This document shows positions 24,501 to 34,425 of a stretch of 60,000 nt of DNA, in pieces. The DNA comes from Liolophura sinensis (lineage: Eukaryota; Mollusca; Polyplacophora; Chitonida; Chitonidae), in NCBI RefSeq assembly GCF_032854445.1, contig NC_088295.1, positions 27,641,385 to 27,701,384 on the forward strand, given 5' to 3'. Under the pieces are notes generated by a model. That model saw only the letters and a list, made by a program, of their open reading frames with translations, was not told the DNA's origin and searched no databases. Made by a program: the position numbers and the translations under genes. Each line of letters opens with the position of its first letter. The stretch's first letter is position 1.

Positions 24501-25852
24501 GCTCCTTTTGTTCTACGTTTTGAGTGTTCACCGACATGTTTGAATGCCGTCAATGGTATATATTTTCAAGGTTTACTGGGCGGACGCTAAAAAAGATTCA
24601 GTAGGATCAATGAATATGGATGGGACCAACCTAACAACATTCCCCGTCAAGGTCGAAGGTCACGCTTTCTCCATAGCTGTATCATCGGTACGTGATTTCA
24701 GTAATGAAGTTCACTCACATACTTGGTGAGGTAGACCTTGTTATTCATCCCCGAGAAATGGAAAGCAGCATATCTGACTGCAACGGTGGCTACTCTTGTC
24801 CAGTACAGCTATATATACATGTACATTCCAATCCGATGCGAAACTGAAACCATGAATGCCCATATTGTGAATATACACAATAATATTTCTAATTTTTCTG
24901 TATTATAAAAGTTTCAACAAAGAGCACATTGAAAAAGTAGGAATGTTGATGATAAGCCTAAGTTTAGCCACACGGTGTAATCTGAGTGTCTGTCTGATAC
25001 TTTTTCTTCTAATTTCGGTTTTTTTTTTCCCATGTTAATTTTGTCAGAATAGGGTATCCACAGACACTGAGACGTCCCACTGGCCAAACCTATGACACTA
25101 AGGTCATATAAATGCCAATATATCATATTTCCTTTGACGATCGCAAGAAAAACTCTACAATTAATGATCTGATTGTTAAAGAATCCACATTGAATATATT
25201 TCAGGAGTTTATTTACTGGTCAGATTGGACAGACGATACATTCTATGCTGTGCAGAAGTCAAATGTTACTAATATTGTTGTTCTGAAGAAGTCACAGTCA
25301 CGAGCGATGGGAATCACCGTCTGGGCAGAAAAACCCACTGGTATGTTCATCTCGAGACCTACTTAAAATAGCTAAGTGATTATTTTATTATTAAAAGAAC
25401 AGGACAGCTGAAATTAAAGACTGTTGAAAAGTATATCTAAGAGTATTTGACTCATATTCTTTTTTACTTTCTTACAAGGGAATTAAATGCATTCAAATGT
25501 TTGAATTTTAAAATGGGCATTATGGACTTCAGAGTACCCTGACGTCACATAATTTTTTAAACTTTATATTCATCAACAGGCGACGAATCCATCTACAAAT
25601 TTTTGGAAACATTGTATAAGTAATATTTTCATCGTTGTTAATAAGAGCCATTCTAAGATTAAAAGCTGTATTAGGAGTAAGAAAATCTCTTAGTGGTATC
25701 AAGGTGCTCAAAAACCTGCAACATAATTCATGAAACCAACCATATAGAATTAAATAATTTGAGTACATTTAACTCTCTTAAATACACACACACACATACA
25801 CACACACGCACACAATTTTAATGTGTGTATTCAGCTCATTTTTTTAATTTTA

Positions 25853-25892
<40 letters not shown>

Positions 25893-25914
25893 TAAAATTA
25901 AAAAAATGAGCTGA

Positions 25915-25984
<70 letters not shown>

Positions 25985-28900
25985 TAAAATTAAAAAAATG
26001 AGCTGAATACACACAGCCTTGTATGAGAAGATGTCTTAACACCATAATGGTATGGCTGAAGTATCGTTCAAGGCTGCGCTAAGCACCAACCAAAAGACCA
26101 AATAATGAACATGCAGCCGTCATTCGGACTTCAAGCAAGCCTTGCCTTTATCTGATCACTGAATACTTAAATTAAACTTTAGTTCAGGAGAAAAGAGAAG
26201 TGGCGATAAGGAGCTTCTTGGCCACCAAGCTTTTTTTAAAAACTTTATACTATCAAAAGATAAAGCCAAGGCTCCTGTAACTCATTACCGACAGCCTTGC
26301 TAACTGCAGAGGCTCGCAATGACATCAACTCCCAGTGCCGTACACATACAATGAAAATCACGAAAATTTTAAGTAAATATACAGAAACCCCAATTCCTCA
26401 ACCTTTTCCCATATGAAAGAGCAATTTTCAGTGCAATTTATACACACTTATAATTTGATTTAGGAGACAAAACATTGGTCGGATTGGTCAATTTCAGGAC
26501 TTCACAAAAAGTGTAATTTTATCAGTCTACACAGAATAATGGCCTCAAAATATTCTTGAATAAACACCTTACAAACATGTGAAACAGTAGAAGACTTACA
26601 GTACATGAAACTCAAAAAATAACGTAATAGGCTGGCAAATCTGAACAAGTGCTCAGACAGACTATGTATTGCCGTTGATATGTCTACTAAGAAAACCGTT
26701 AAATGCAGCATGTCCCTATTTGATAGAACTTGATGTTTAAACTGATCCATACATTGACAGTGGCCCAGTTATCACAGGCGACAAAGTGCCAGTATATATG
26801 GCTGCTGGGTCACAACAGCACAACAGGGGGTGCCTACGGTCAGTGTTACTGTCCGGATGGGTTTAATGCTACTTACGTTAATGATCAACTGGAATGTGAC
26901 AAGATGAACAGGACGACCGAAGTCAGTACATCTGCACCAGGTCAGCCTTAATATTATCCAAGAATTTCAATGATCGTGTAAATATAGGTATCATAATACA
27001 TTAATGAAAACCTGATAAGTATGAAATGCTAATAAAAGATCTTTTCAGGTACTGTTTTTCTGGCAATATAAAATTGTACTGCCAAAACAAATTCTTAGTA
27101 TACGTAGAAGTTTTTCAGTGCTTAAGCTAAAGTGCTGCTGCTTCAGAGAATACCTGTAAATTATTCTGAAAAGAGTGCCTTATATCAGTGACTACTTATT
27201 CTCGATGCAAAGCATTAATCTCTAGTGATTTGTCATTAAAATGGCTTCGGTTTCTTTAAATATATGCCCAGCAAAAGTGATAACCTGTTCTATGCAATTA
27301 TTTGTTTATAGTGAATGCAACCAACTCCCCCTCAAAAGTGACTACAACCGACCCTCCATCTAAAGTGACTACAACCAACCCTCCATCCAAAGTGACTACA
27401 ACCAACCCTGCATCCAAAGTGACTACAACCAACCCTCCATCCAAAGTAACTACGACCAACCCTCCATCCAAAGTGACTACAGCCAACCCTCCATCCGAAG
27501 TGACTACAGGCAACCCTCCATCCAAAGTGACTGCAGCTAACCCTAAATCCAAAGTGACTACAATCAACCCTCCATCCAAAGTAACTACAACCAACCCTCC
27601 ATCCGAAGTGAATACAACCATTTCTCCCTCCAATCTGACTACAACCAACCCTTCCACAAAAGTGACTGCAACCAACTCTGCTTCCAAAGTGACTACATTT
27701 AACACTCCCGCCAAAGTTACTACAATCAATTCTCCCTCAGAAATGACAGCAACCATTTCCATTTCCAAAATGACTACAACAAACTCTCCCTCCAAACTGA
27801 TTACAGCTAACATTCCCACCAAACTGACTACAACCAGCTCTCCCTCAAAAGTTACTACAACCATATTCTCTTCCACAGTAACTGCAACCAATTCTCCCTC
27901 CAAATTCACTACAGCCAACTCTCTCTCCAACGTCACAACAACCAGCTCTTCCTCCAAAGTGACGATAACCACTTCTCCCTCCAATTGCACTGCTGATCAG
28001 TTTAACTGTGGGGACGGGATATGTATACCGACAGTATGGCGCTGCGACGGAAACACAGAATGTCCATCTGGACTGGATGAAGAAGATTGTGGTAATCTGT
28101 TACTGCATATACAGCTACTGTAATAAACGAGACTAATATCCATAATCGATTATAATCGATACGTTGTAAATCTATGCGTCGAAGGAGACATAAACCAGCC
28201 GTCAGCCAAAAACAGACGTTGCAGGTCAATAATCGCAAGGTTATTTCCCAAAGCGACGTTTAATACAAACCACCAAAGAACTAAGAAAGTATATAGAGTA
28301 CGGAATATAGAGGACGAAATCACGCAAAGAGACGCAGTCAACTGTTTTCAACGATGTTGCAAAGCCGTAAGAAATGTTCTAGGTAATTCATACATACGTG
28401 TAAAAGGTTCCCTTGTTCATCAGCCAGTTCTGGCTTGTGTATGCTGACATAAATCATCTGATCTCGTGTTTTTTTTTACAAAAATGTGCATCTATAATTT
28501 ATTTATTTATTTATTTGATCGGTGTTTTACGCTGTACTCAAGAATATTTCACTTATACGACGGCGGTCAACATTATGGTGGGTAGAAACCGGGCATAGCC
28601 CGGGCGAACCCACGACCATCCGCATGTTACTGAAGACCTTCCCACTTACGGCCGGAGAGGAAGCCAGCATGAGCTGGAATTGAACTCACAGCGACCGCAT
28701 TGGTGAGAGACTCCTGAGTCATTACGCTGCGCTAGCGCTAACCAACTGAGTGTGCATCTATAAATGTTAATATTTAATCTCATGTCATATATTTTAGACT
28801 TATATAGTGTAGATTGTATACACATGCCCCAAGATGCATGTGTGGAAAGCTATAATTTCAAAGCTATACAGGAAAAAACACTCTTAAAACAACAGCCGAG

Positions 28901-31900
28901 GGGAGGGGAGGGGGGCTCCATGCATGGCCGAGATGTTTAGCGCGCCAGCGCGGCTGAATGACCTACGAGCCTCTCACAAATGTGAGTCCCTGTGAGTTCA
29001 AGCCCAGCTCATGCTGGCTTCCTCTCCAAAAATATGTGGCGGATGGTCGTGGGTTTTCCTCTGGCTATGCCAGAATTCCTCCCACCATAATACTTGTCGC
29101 CGTCGTGTAAGCAAAATATTCATAAGTACGGCGTAAAACACCATTCAAATAAATGAATAAATCAACAGCTCACTTATTCAGTACCTGAAAACCTGTATGT
29201 TGTATTTCTAGTGTCAGAGTCCTCTGTTCGTCCTGAAGATTGTCTGCTGTATTCCGTCAGGAATGAATTACACCGTATTTGCCTAGGTAACGACACGACA
29301 AGTCTCTTACTGAAATCCAAAAAGACATCTGTAATGGGTATTGATGTGGACTACGCAAACCGATGTATTTTCTACACTGCTTTCGACATCAATACATACT
29401 CATTGCAGGTAAGTCTGTGTTTGTTGTGATTAGCTATTCATTATCGTTTATGTTCTTAGCACTTTTAATAAACAGTTGTTGTAAATATTTGTATGATTTA
29501 CAGGAATTCTGTTATCAACGGTGGCAAAAGTTTACACGGGCTGTGAACAACCGTGGTACTCCTGACGGACTGGCGTACGACTGGGCCGGACAGAACATTT
29601 ACTGGCTTGAGACAACCCTAAAGGTTCTGATGGTCACGGACAGGAATGGGCGTTACCGAGCCACCCTTTACAGCGGCCACATATTCGACGAGCCTAGAGA
29701 CCTGGTTCTGAATCCGGAGGGAGGGTCAGTGCAGCTCTACGTGCTCTTAAGTTACAATAATATTCGAGAAGTTGCATGTTGTGGCTTGTATTTGACCGTA
29801 CCGAATTATTATTGGTTTAACATTACGTTACCTAACTATGCCTAACTATACGATAGCTGCAGGATGTGACCTGGTTTTGACATTTCTGTACAATGCACGC
29901 CGTCGCTAATATTGTGAAAACATACACTCTGCAAGCGACTATCTTTCACTCCGTAAAAGGCGAAAAAAGACATATTATTGATACTTGGGATATTTAAGGC
30001 CATCTAATGAAGGCAATATAGGACAGGTAAGATTAGTTCCCGAGATAGGCAGATTAAAACACATCGCCTCACATTACAACATTTTCGATAACACGTATAT
30101 AGTCCAAGTTGCCGAGTTTGTTAAATAAATGTTCACCTCTGCCATAGTGATATCAAATGGCTGCCGGATACTAAGTGGTATTCGTCTTTCTTTCAATTCT
30201 ATTGAACAGCGATATGTTTTGGGCGGACCGGTCAAGTACTAACCCTGCCATCATGCAAGCCTCAATGGCGGGTGATCCCTCCTCAGTCAAAGCTCTAGTG
30301 AAAACTGCCCTTGGATGGCCGAATGGACTCGCGCTCGATACAAAGATGAACCAGTTGTATTGGACAGACGGCAAGCTGGAAAAAATAATGAAATTTGACC
30401 TGAATGGCAACTGGATGACAGAAGTGAGGAATTTACGCTCCACCTCACATCACCCATTCGGGATCGCAATCTCTGATGTAAGTCTTTTATTATCAAAACA
30501 CTGTCAAGACACCTTAAGCGTTAGATTTAACTGCGAATGGATCTATTAACAAATGCTGGCCACGCCCATAACCGTGGATAAAATGGTGGCTGCTTCAGTA
30601 CAACGTAAGTGTATCACATGTGCTTGGAAAGCGTCACATGATATGATGTCACGAAATATAATTGTATCAAAGGCCTATTAGGCTCTATGAGAGGTATAAT
30701 ATCGCAGATTTAATTTGATGTCAATGACATTGTCACATTTTTACCAAACAATACTTCCTGCGAAATTTCTTTCTTTCTTTCTTTACTTATTTGTTTAATT
30801 TACTTATTTATTTATGAATTTATTTATTTGATTTTGGTTTACGCGCTAATTATTAATATTTCACTTGTACGATGTCGTTTAGGTCTGTATGTGAAAAAAA
30901 AGGTGAAAGAACTTTGAGAAAACTCTCTCGCCCCAGTCTGAAACAGCAAGCATGTAATTTTACCGACTAGTGGTCGACTGAGGGAGGAGATTAGCTGGAA
31001 AACCACGATACACAACCTAACCGATTAGCTCGTTAACACAGTTTTATCTTTGTACAGAAATTCATCTACTGGACCGACTGGGCAACCCTCTCTGTGCTCG
31101 GTTTAAGGAAAAATGCTACGAAAACATCAGAAATCATCACCGTGGTGCAAAAGTTACATTCCCCAAATAGAGTGGTTGTTATACCTGAAGAAACAAAAGG
31201 TGGGTCTATGATCTGAGAAAGCGAGGAGATAAAGAACCCTATGTTGCTGTAAAGAGCTTATTTTTTGTAAGTACAAATATTTTCCTGTGATATAAAAACT
31301 GTACGTGTGCATTAGTTTTGTGCCAAACTAAATCAGAGCTTTTCCGGGACTGATGGTAAGAAAAGCTGACATCTCAGGAACAGGAACAATTGGTACCGAT
31401 TCATGACGGCGGGTAATCAAACAGACTTGGCTTGTATGGTAGATATTACTGTTGTTAAATCGCGCACTGTCGCACCTTCGTGAGATCATGCACTCTAACG
31501 GCTTAGTTTGGTGAGGCCATGCACTGTAGCGTCTTACAGTCGCGAGTTCACGTACTTTAGCGGGTTACAGTCATTAGTTTTTGCACAGTACCGGCTTACT
31601 GTCGTGAGGTAATGCGCTGTAGCGGTTTACTGTGAAAAGATAATGCAATCTAACCGGTTACTGTCGTGAGGTTTAGTAATGGGGCGGCTTACTGTCGTGA
31701 GGTGATGCACTCTGGCTGTTTACTGTCGTGAGATCATGCACCCTAGTTGGTCACTGTGGTAAGGTTTTGCAATGTAGGGGCTTACTGACATGGGGTCATG
31801 CACTCTAGCGGTTTACTGTCGTGAGACCATGCACTCTAGTTATTGGCGTCAATTTTGCAATGTAGCGGCTTACAGTAGTGACATCATGCACTCTAGTGGT

Positions 31901-33187
31901 TTGCTTTCGTGAGTTCATGCATTCTAGCGGCTTACTGTCTTGAGATTATGCACTCTAGCGGTTTACTGTCGTGAAAACGTTAACTGGGGAGGTTTACTGT
32001 CGTGAGGTCATGCACTCTAGCGGTTTTCTGTCGTGAGTGTATGCACTGTAGCGGTTTACTGTCGTGAGATCATTCACTCTAGCGTTTTACTGTCGTGAAA
32101 ATATGCACTGTAACGGTTTACTGTCGTGCGTTTATGCACTCTAGTGGTTTACTATCGTGAGATAAGGCACTCTAGCGGTTTACTGTCATGAAAACATGCA
32201 CTGTGGCTGTTTACTGTCGTGAGTTCATGGACTCTAGCGGCTTACTGTTGTGAAGTAATAAGGATGTACTTGTGAAGGTGCGAGGGATTTCTCTTATTTG
32301 GACAAAGGTTCAAGGCTGTCATTTACGTACTTGAATACTACAGTCTTAGATATTGTAATTTGCTTTTTCTTCTTTGCAGCTCCGAGGTGGTGCTCCAAAG
32401 TCTGTCCTCACCTCTGTTTAACGAGTTACAACGTCACAACACGTGAGCCAGACCATGTGTGTCGCTGTGCTGATGGGTTTCTTCTCGGCAAGGACAGTTG
32501 TGGTCATCCTGCATGCTTAAGCAATTCGACCACGACACCGATGACTACTGGTAAGCGTTGCTGATTACGTTGTGTCGCAGGCCCTACGAGTGTTTCAAAG
32601 TGTTTGAATGAACGAGATGAATGGCATATTGATGAAACATATTCACTTATCGGTCTGATTGATGTTGTAGCTCGTGTTCAAAATTTTATTCCTGGCACTG
32701 GTCGGTGCCAATTGATTAAGGTGATAGCCTTTCAGTCGCTATGACACTTGAGGTGGGGGTTCCCGGCCTTTGATTGGAATTATACAATTCCCCCTCTCAA
32801 TGATCGGTCCACGAAGGCTCATGAAGTCGTTGGCGCAGGCTTAAGTCTGATATGGTGTGGATATCTACGCGTCACATGTTGGGAACTTCCTCCACTCACA
32901 AAACTGACAGCTATTGCATTCGTGAAAAATTCTTGCGTTAAACAACATTCAAATTAAATAAATCGAATAAATACCAAGGCTTTCACATTTGCAGACAGAG
33001 AAATCATTGTGTACCTCAAGACAAACCCGATCAAACTTCTGAAATAAACCAAATCAACTGTGAAGTAAGCCTGTAAAAATATGAACCTATCATAACACAA
33101 ATCATTGGCAGGCATTTATACAGGGAAGGGAAATTTGAAAGCATCTTGGATTGTAGTACAGAAGGAATTTTGACGTAATACACATCG

Positions 33188-33249
<62 letters not shown>

Positions 33250-34244
33250 GTACGTTTCTCGTTTTGTTTCCCAGCAGAAATCATGACTACGACTATTGCC
33301 CCACGTTCAACTCAGCCCACGAGTAAGTAGCTCTGACCGTTATGTCTCGTCAAGTTTACGATATTTTCCACGAAGTAATATGGAATCTAGGCTACCATTA
33401 ACGTTGCAACTGGAGTTGGTTGTATGTACACAGTGGGGTGTCAGCAAGTCATTTGTGTTGTAGAAGAGCAAGTATTAAGCTGTAAACATGGTCTTACGTT
33501 TGAAGTGAAAATGAGAAACATACGTTGAAAAGAATGCTTTACTTCTAAAAATGCTTATTGTCTCCACGGGAGGTTTAAGCAAATTTAAAGATATCGACAG
33601 CTACTTTTTATGCTAGTTTAGTGAACGTTGTTGGGGACGAGATTAATCAGCGTGCTAACTAATATTATAGTTATAAAAAATTTAATTAGGATGTATGAAA
33701 TACTATAACCCAATTGGACCTCGTATGAAATCGTGTGGCTATACGATTTCACATATATCCATATGACCCCATTCCCCCCCCCCACTTGATTAAGCAATCA
33801 AGTCACCACATTTAGCGAAAAACAAGCGGCGTTTGCCGAATCACCGATGCCTTGTTTCTCTCCACTCAGTATGACCAGCACACCTCAACATTTACCGTGT
33901 TGACACACAGAATAACGTCCATTTAAAGTGGTGGGCGGGTATAATAACAACAGTACACGGTAATGTTATAAACTCACATGATCGGTACCGGTAGTCAATG
34001 GATGCTTGGACAAGACAGGTATACTACCTCTATACTATATGTATTATATACGTTTATCAGTTTCATTTGTTCTGTTTTAGAGCCGAATTTTCCCTTCACC
34101 TTCACCACAATCGAAGGCAAAAACTACACAGAGCTGACATTCACTTGTCGGCCACTTCGTCTACATCGCTTGTGTCCAGTACAGTGTCAAATACAAGTGG
34201 ACTTTGAGGACGAACATCCGTGTCTGAAGTGTGTCTGTCTGTAG
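9410..34244 (+). CDS. Gene 2: secreted three-propeller LRP-like protein with mucin-like stalk
   Basis: The 21-exon model is 9410-9500, 12916-13103, 13650-13894, 14797-14947, 16734-16850, 17528-17663, 17818-17997, 18658-18833, 20703-20941, 23523-23673, 24571-24687, 25205-25340, 26761-26940, 27312-28091, 29212-29408, 29504-29724, 30210-30477, 31058-31199, 32380-32550, 33275-33322 and 34081-34244. It sums to 4098 nt, 1365 residues plus TAG. Order: signal peptide, type I propeller-EGF twice, Thr/Pro/Ser stalk with one LDLa, type II propeller-EGF, Thr linker, antistasin-like end. There is no transmembrane segment. Family knowledge says such domains bind extracellular ligands; partner and tissue are unknown. 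An in-frame ATG at 9374 would add 12 residues. The second acceptor could be 12919 instead of 12916. A ruined LDLa exon near 12600 is left out. Confidence 0.85.
9745..10107 (-). repeat. SINE-B, near full length
   Basis: Its minus strand starts with a tRNA-like head around 10040-10105 (TAGCACAGTTGGTAGAGC, then GGATCAATCC) and ends near GGGGTTTAACGTCGTACTCA on the plus strand. The left part is nearly identical to 59166-59432. It lies in the first intron of gene 2. Confidence 0.85.
10110..11190. other. First intron of gene 2, no recognised gene
   Basis: AT-rich with no coding signature. About 10640-10740 shares a block with 7920-8060. Confidence 0.5.
11196..12145. repeat. 22-bp minisatellite, about 43 units
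   Basis: The core CTACATCCCTCACTCCAAT repeats with period 22. Units are nearly uniform to about 11,750 and degenerate afterwards. Because 22 is not a multiple of 3, all three frames stay open together with a 22-residue protein period, so these frames are not genes. Confidence 0.95.
12361..12570 (-). repeat. SINE-B fragment against the LDLa relic
   Basis: GTATGGTTGGGGTTTTACGT begins it and CCTCACCCAGTCCCATTATA follows, as in 57600-57950. It ends where recognisable LDLa sequence begins, so it probably replaced the exon's 5' half. A tRNA-like GGCTGTGGCCGAGTGGTTAA at 12250 lies just before. Confidence 0.75.
12585..12669 (+). pseudogene. Decayed LDLR class A exon with in-frame TGA (gene 2)
   Basis: The 3' half of an LDLa module is clear: [19 protein letters not shown] followed by a GTAAGA donor in phase 1. 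A TGA at 12612-12614 sits where the paralogous LDLa-1 of gene 3 has an Arg codon before TGG. The first two cysteines are lost into SINE-B sequence. As the flanking introns are phase 1, splicing around it keeps gene 2 open. Confidence 0.75.
12916..17663 (+). CDS. Gene 2: first type I YWTD propeller (6 exons)
   Basis: Six blades are marked by [40 protein letters not shown] and YIYWTDWS, in exons 12916-13103, 13650-13894, 14797-14947, 16734-16850 and 17528-17663. GWVNGIALD is the usual inter-blade turn. Blades four and five sit on separate exons, which defines type I here. The canonical GLAYDW is ALSRDW in this copy. Long introns hold SINE fragments and a dispersed repeat. Confidence 0.88.
13110..13300 (+). 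repeat. Dispersed repeat R1 (about 200 bp)
   Basis: TTCTTTGGTGGTTTGTGTTA and CTGGTATACGAATGTCTTT mark it. Related copies lie near 2690-2900 (+) and 16380-16520, 28160-28370 and 43010-43250 (all minus). It matches no family I know. Confidence 0.6.
15055..15152 (-). repeat. SINE-A fragment
   Basis: It starts with a TTTATTTATT tail, then GATTGGTGTATTACGCC and GGTGGGAGGAAATCGGGCAG, and ends inside the element. Confidence 0.8.
15155..16370. other. Intron of gene 2, nothing recognised
   Basis: No domain, RNA gene or clear repeat is seen. The open frame 15169-15432 has no family features. Confidence 0.45.
16998..17266 (-). repeat. SINE-A, full length with target-site duplication
   Basis: It runs from the TTTATT tail to a tRNA-like head ending CCACGGAGGCC. 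AAAATTGT lies on both sides (about 16990-16997 and 17268-17275), a plausible target duplication. Confidence 0.92.
17818..17997 (+). CDS. Gene 2: first EGF-like exon
   Basis: [28 protein letters not shown] and LGCK show the EGF-like module that follows each type I propeller, with a Ser/Thr tail. It is phase 1-1. The next exon starts a second propeller directly. Confidence 0.88.
18658..25340 (+). CDS. Gene 2: second type I YWTD propeller (6 blades, 5 exons)
   Basis: Exons 18658-18833, 20703-20941, 23523-23673, 24571-24687 and 25205-25340 carry [40 protein letters not shown] and FIYWSDWT. Exon lengths 151, 117 and 136 equal those of propeller one and of gene 3, so the three type I propellers share one origin. 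It is closer to gene 3's propeller (for example CVGDPD, GGHNIVP/GGYNIVP) than to propeller one of its own gene. Confidence 0.88.
18834..20702. other. 1.9-kb intron of gene 2, nothing recognised
   Basis: AT-rich. No SINE-A or SINE-B, no minisatellite and no exon-like signal noticed on either strand, which is unusual for this locus. Confidence 0.5.
21008..21345. repeat. Two SINE-A pieces head to head (fold-back)
   Basis: The left piece (to about 21187) is on the minus strand, from the TTTATT tail to CTCACAGCGACCGCAT. The right piece starts at CCTCTCCGGCCG and runs plus to the CAAATCAAATC tail. The two can pair over roughly 150 bases. Confidence 0.85.
22065..22560 (+). repeat. SINE-A split by a 25-bp minisatellite
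   Basis: The left SINE-A half (to GTTTCCCCCGG near 22142) and the right half (GTATAAGTGAAATAGTCTTG to the AAAT tail, about 22497-22555) flank about nine units of a 25-bp repeat with the core CTGTCTCCTTTGTCATCC (22150-22370), followed by a non-SINE spacer. A longer array with the same right-hand flank lies at 47520-48120. Confidence 0.85.
22885..23307 (+). other. Unassigned 140-residue open frame in an intron
   Basis: ATG to TGA without interruption, in a gene 2 intron. It begins [17 protein letters not shown]. It is not made of tandem repeats and I recognise no domain. It may be part of an old mobile element or chance; no promoter or splice signal supports it as a gene. Confidence 0.25.
24010..24258 (-). 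repeat. SINE-A, diverged, near full length
   Basis: It runs from TTTATTTATTTC and ATTGGTATTTTATGCCG through GAGCTGGACTCGAACTCACT to a worn head near GCAGCGCGATCAGACC. Confidence 0.85.
25827..26010. repeat. Inverted 30-bp arms around TA microsatellites
   Basis: The arm at 25827-25856 recurs in inverse at 25889-25918 and again at 25981-26010, each separated by pure TA runs. CA-type repeats lie just before. It could form a long hairpin or cruciform. Confidence 0.85.
26761..26940 (+). CDS. Gene 2: second EGF-like exon
   Basis: [15 protein letters not shown] and [13 protein letters not shown] mark it. It is nearly identical to 17818-17997 and 49530-49706, with a Thr/Ser tail ending in phase 1. 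Confidence 0.88.
27312..28091 (+). CDS. Gene 2: Thr/Pro/Ser stalk plus LDLR class A module
   Basis: One 780-nt exon. About 225 residues are made of a nine-residue unit (TTTNPPSKV and variants; 27 bp each, about 25 units). Such PTS-rich stretches are usually O-glycosylated and extended, and N-x-T/S sites add N-glycans. It ends with an LDLa module, [15 protein letters not shown], then [18 protein letters not shown], with all six cysteines. The matching gene 3 exon (48602-48733) has the LDLa but only about one unit of stalk, so the stalk grew by repeat expansion. Early units are nearly identical and later ones diverged, which suggests recent growth at the 5' side. An apparent 230-residue frame on the other strand is only its shadow. 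Confidence 0.9.
28498..28750 (-). repeat. SINE-A with 13-bp target-site duplication
   Basis: TGTGCATCTATAA occurs at 28485-28497 and 28751-28763. The head is cut short after CTAACCAACTGAG. Confidence 0.93.
28930..29165 (+). repeat. SINE-A, diverged
   Basis: The A-box side (TTTAGCGCGCCAGCGCGGC), GTGAGTTCAAGCCCAGCTC, CCACCATAATACTTG and the AAAT-like tail are in order. It ends about 45 bases before a gene 2 exon. Confidence 0.85.
29212..31199 (+). CDS. Gene 2: third propeller, type II (4 exons)
   Basis: Exons 29212-29408, 29504-29724, 30210-30477 and 31058-31199 have the same lengths as in gene 1 (197, 221, 268, 142). Blades: [40 protein letters not shown] and FIYWTDWA. It is more alike to the type II propellers of genes 1 and 3 than to the type I propellers of its own gene, so the module pair predates the gene duplications. 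Confidence 0.9.
31450..32262. repeat. 31-bp minisatellite, about 26 units
   Basis: The core CTCTAGCGGTTTACTGTCGT recurs with period 31 between the last propeller exon and the EGF exon of gene 2. A four-unit relative lies at 35350-35455. Confidence 0.93.
32380..32550 (+). CDS. Gene 2: third EGF-like exon
   Basis: [25 protein letters not shown] and KDSCGHPAC hold the full cysteine set, followed by a Thr tail. It is phase 1-1 and nearly identical to the gene 3 copy at 38401-38571. Confidence 0.9.
32690..32960 (+). repeat. tRNA-like SINE of another family
   Basis: It starts with a tRNA-like segment (GGTGCCAATTGATTAAGG, then GGGGTTCCCGGCC) and ends with TTAAACAACATTCAAATTAAAT, a SINE-like 3' end. 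The family is not identified. Confidence 0.45.
33190..33250. repeat. TA microsatellite
   Basis: About 58 bases of TA directly before the acceptor of the linker exon. Confidence 0.9.
33275..33322 (+). CDS. Gene 2: 48-nt Thr-rich linker exon
   Basis: Encodes [15 protein letters not shown], phase 1-1, with a GTAAGT donor. Gene 3 has the same-length exon at 37976-38023 ([15 protein letters not shown]). It links the EGF module to the Cys-rich end. Confidence 0.8.
33330..34075. other. Last intron of gene 2, nothing recognised
   Basis: AT-rich with a short C run near 33775. No exon or known repeat seen. Confidence 0.5.
34081..34244 (+). CDS. Gene 2: terminal antistasin-like exon
   Basis: [20 protein letters not shown] leads into [14 protein letters not shown] and CLKCVCL, then TAG. 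Six cysteines, no membrane segment. In length (164 nt) and phase it equals the gene 1 and gene 3 ends. The last codons are also the first unit of a 27-bp tandem repeat. Confidence 0.88.
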
Positions 34245-34425
34245 CACTACCGGAGGTGTGTCTGTCAGTAGAACTGCCTGAATTGTGTCTGTCAGTAGAA
34301 CTGTCTGGAGTGTGTCTCTTAGTTGGACTGTTTGGTGTGTGTCTACCAGTAGCACTATCTGAAGTTTTTCTGTCAACAGCACTGTCTGAAGTCTGTCCAC
34401 TGTAAGACTGTCTGAAGTGGATGCG
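34221..34425 (+). repeat. 27-bp minisatellite, about 7.5 units, overlapping the gene 2 stop
   Basis: Unit one (34221-34247) is the coding end from TGT CTG AAG through TAG CAC. Diverged units follow without a gap at 27-bp steps (one is 26). Confidence 0.88.

Noticed and set aside
27298-27990. 230-residue minus-strand frame of repeated VVTLDGGL-type units
   Set aside because: It is the reverse shadow of the gene 2 PTS-stalk repeat; the plus frame has splice sites and an LDLa domain.
31450-32262. Regular spacing suggestive of a CRISPR array
   Set aside because: Units are contiguous 31-bp tandem repeats without unique spacers, in a eukaryotic intron.
33102-33284. Minus frame with a long YIYI run
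   Set aside because: Translation of a TA microsatellite.
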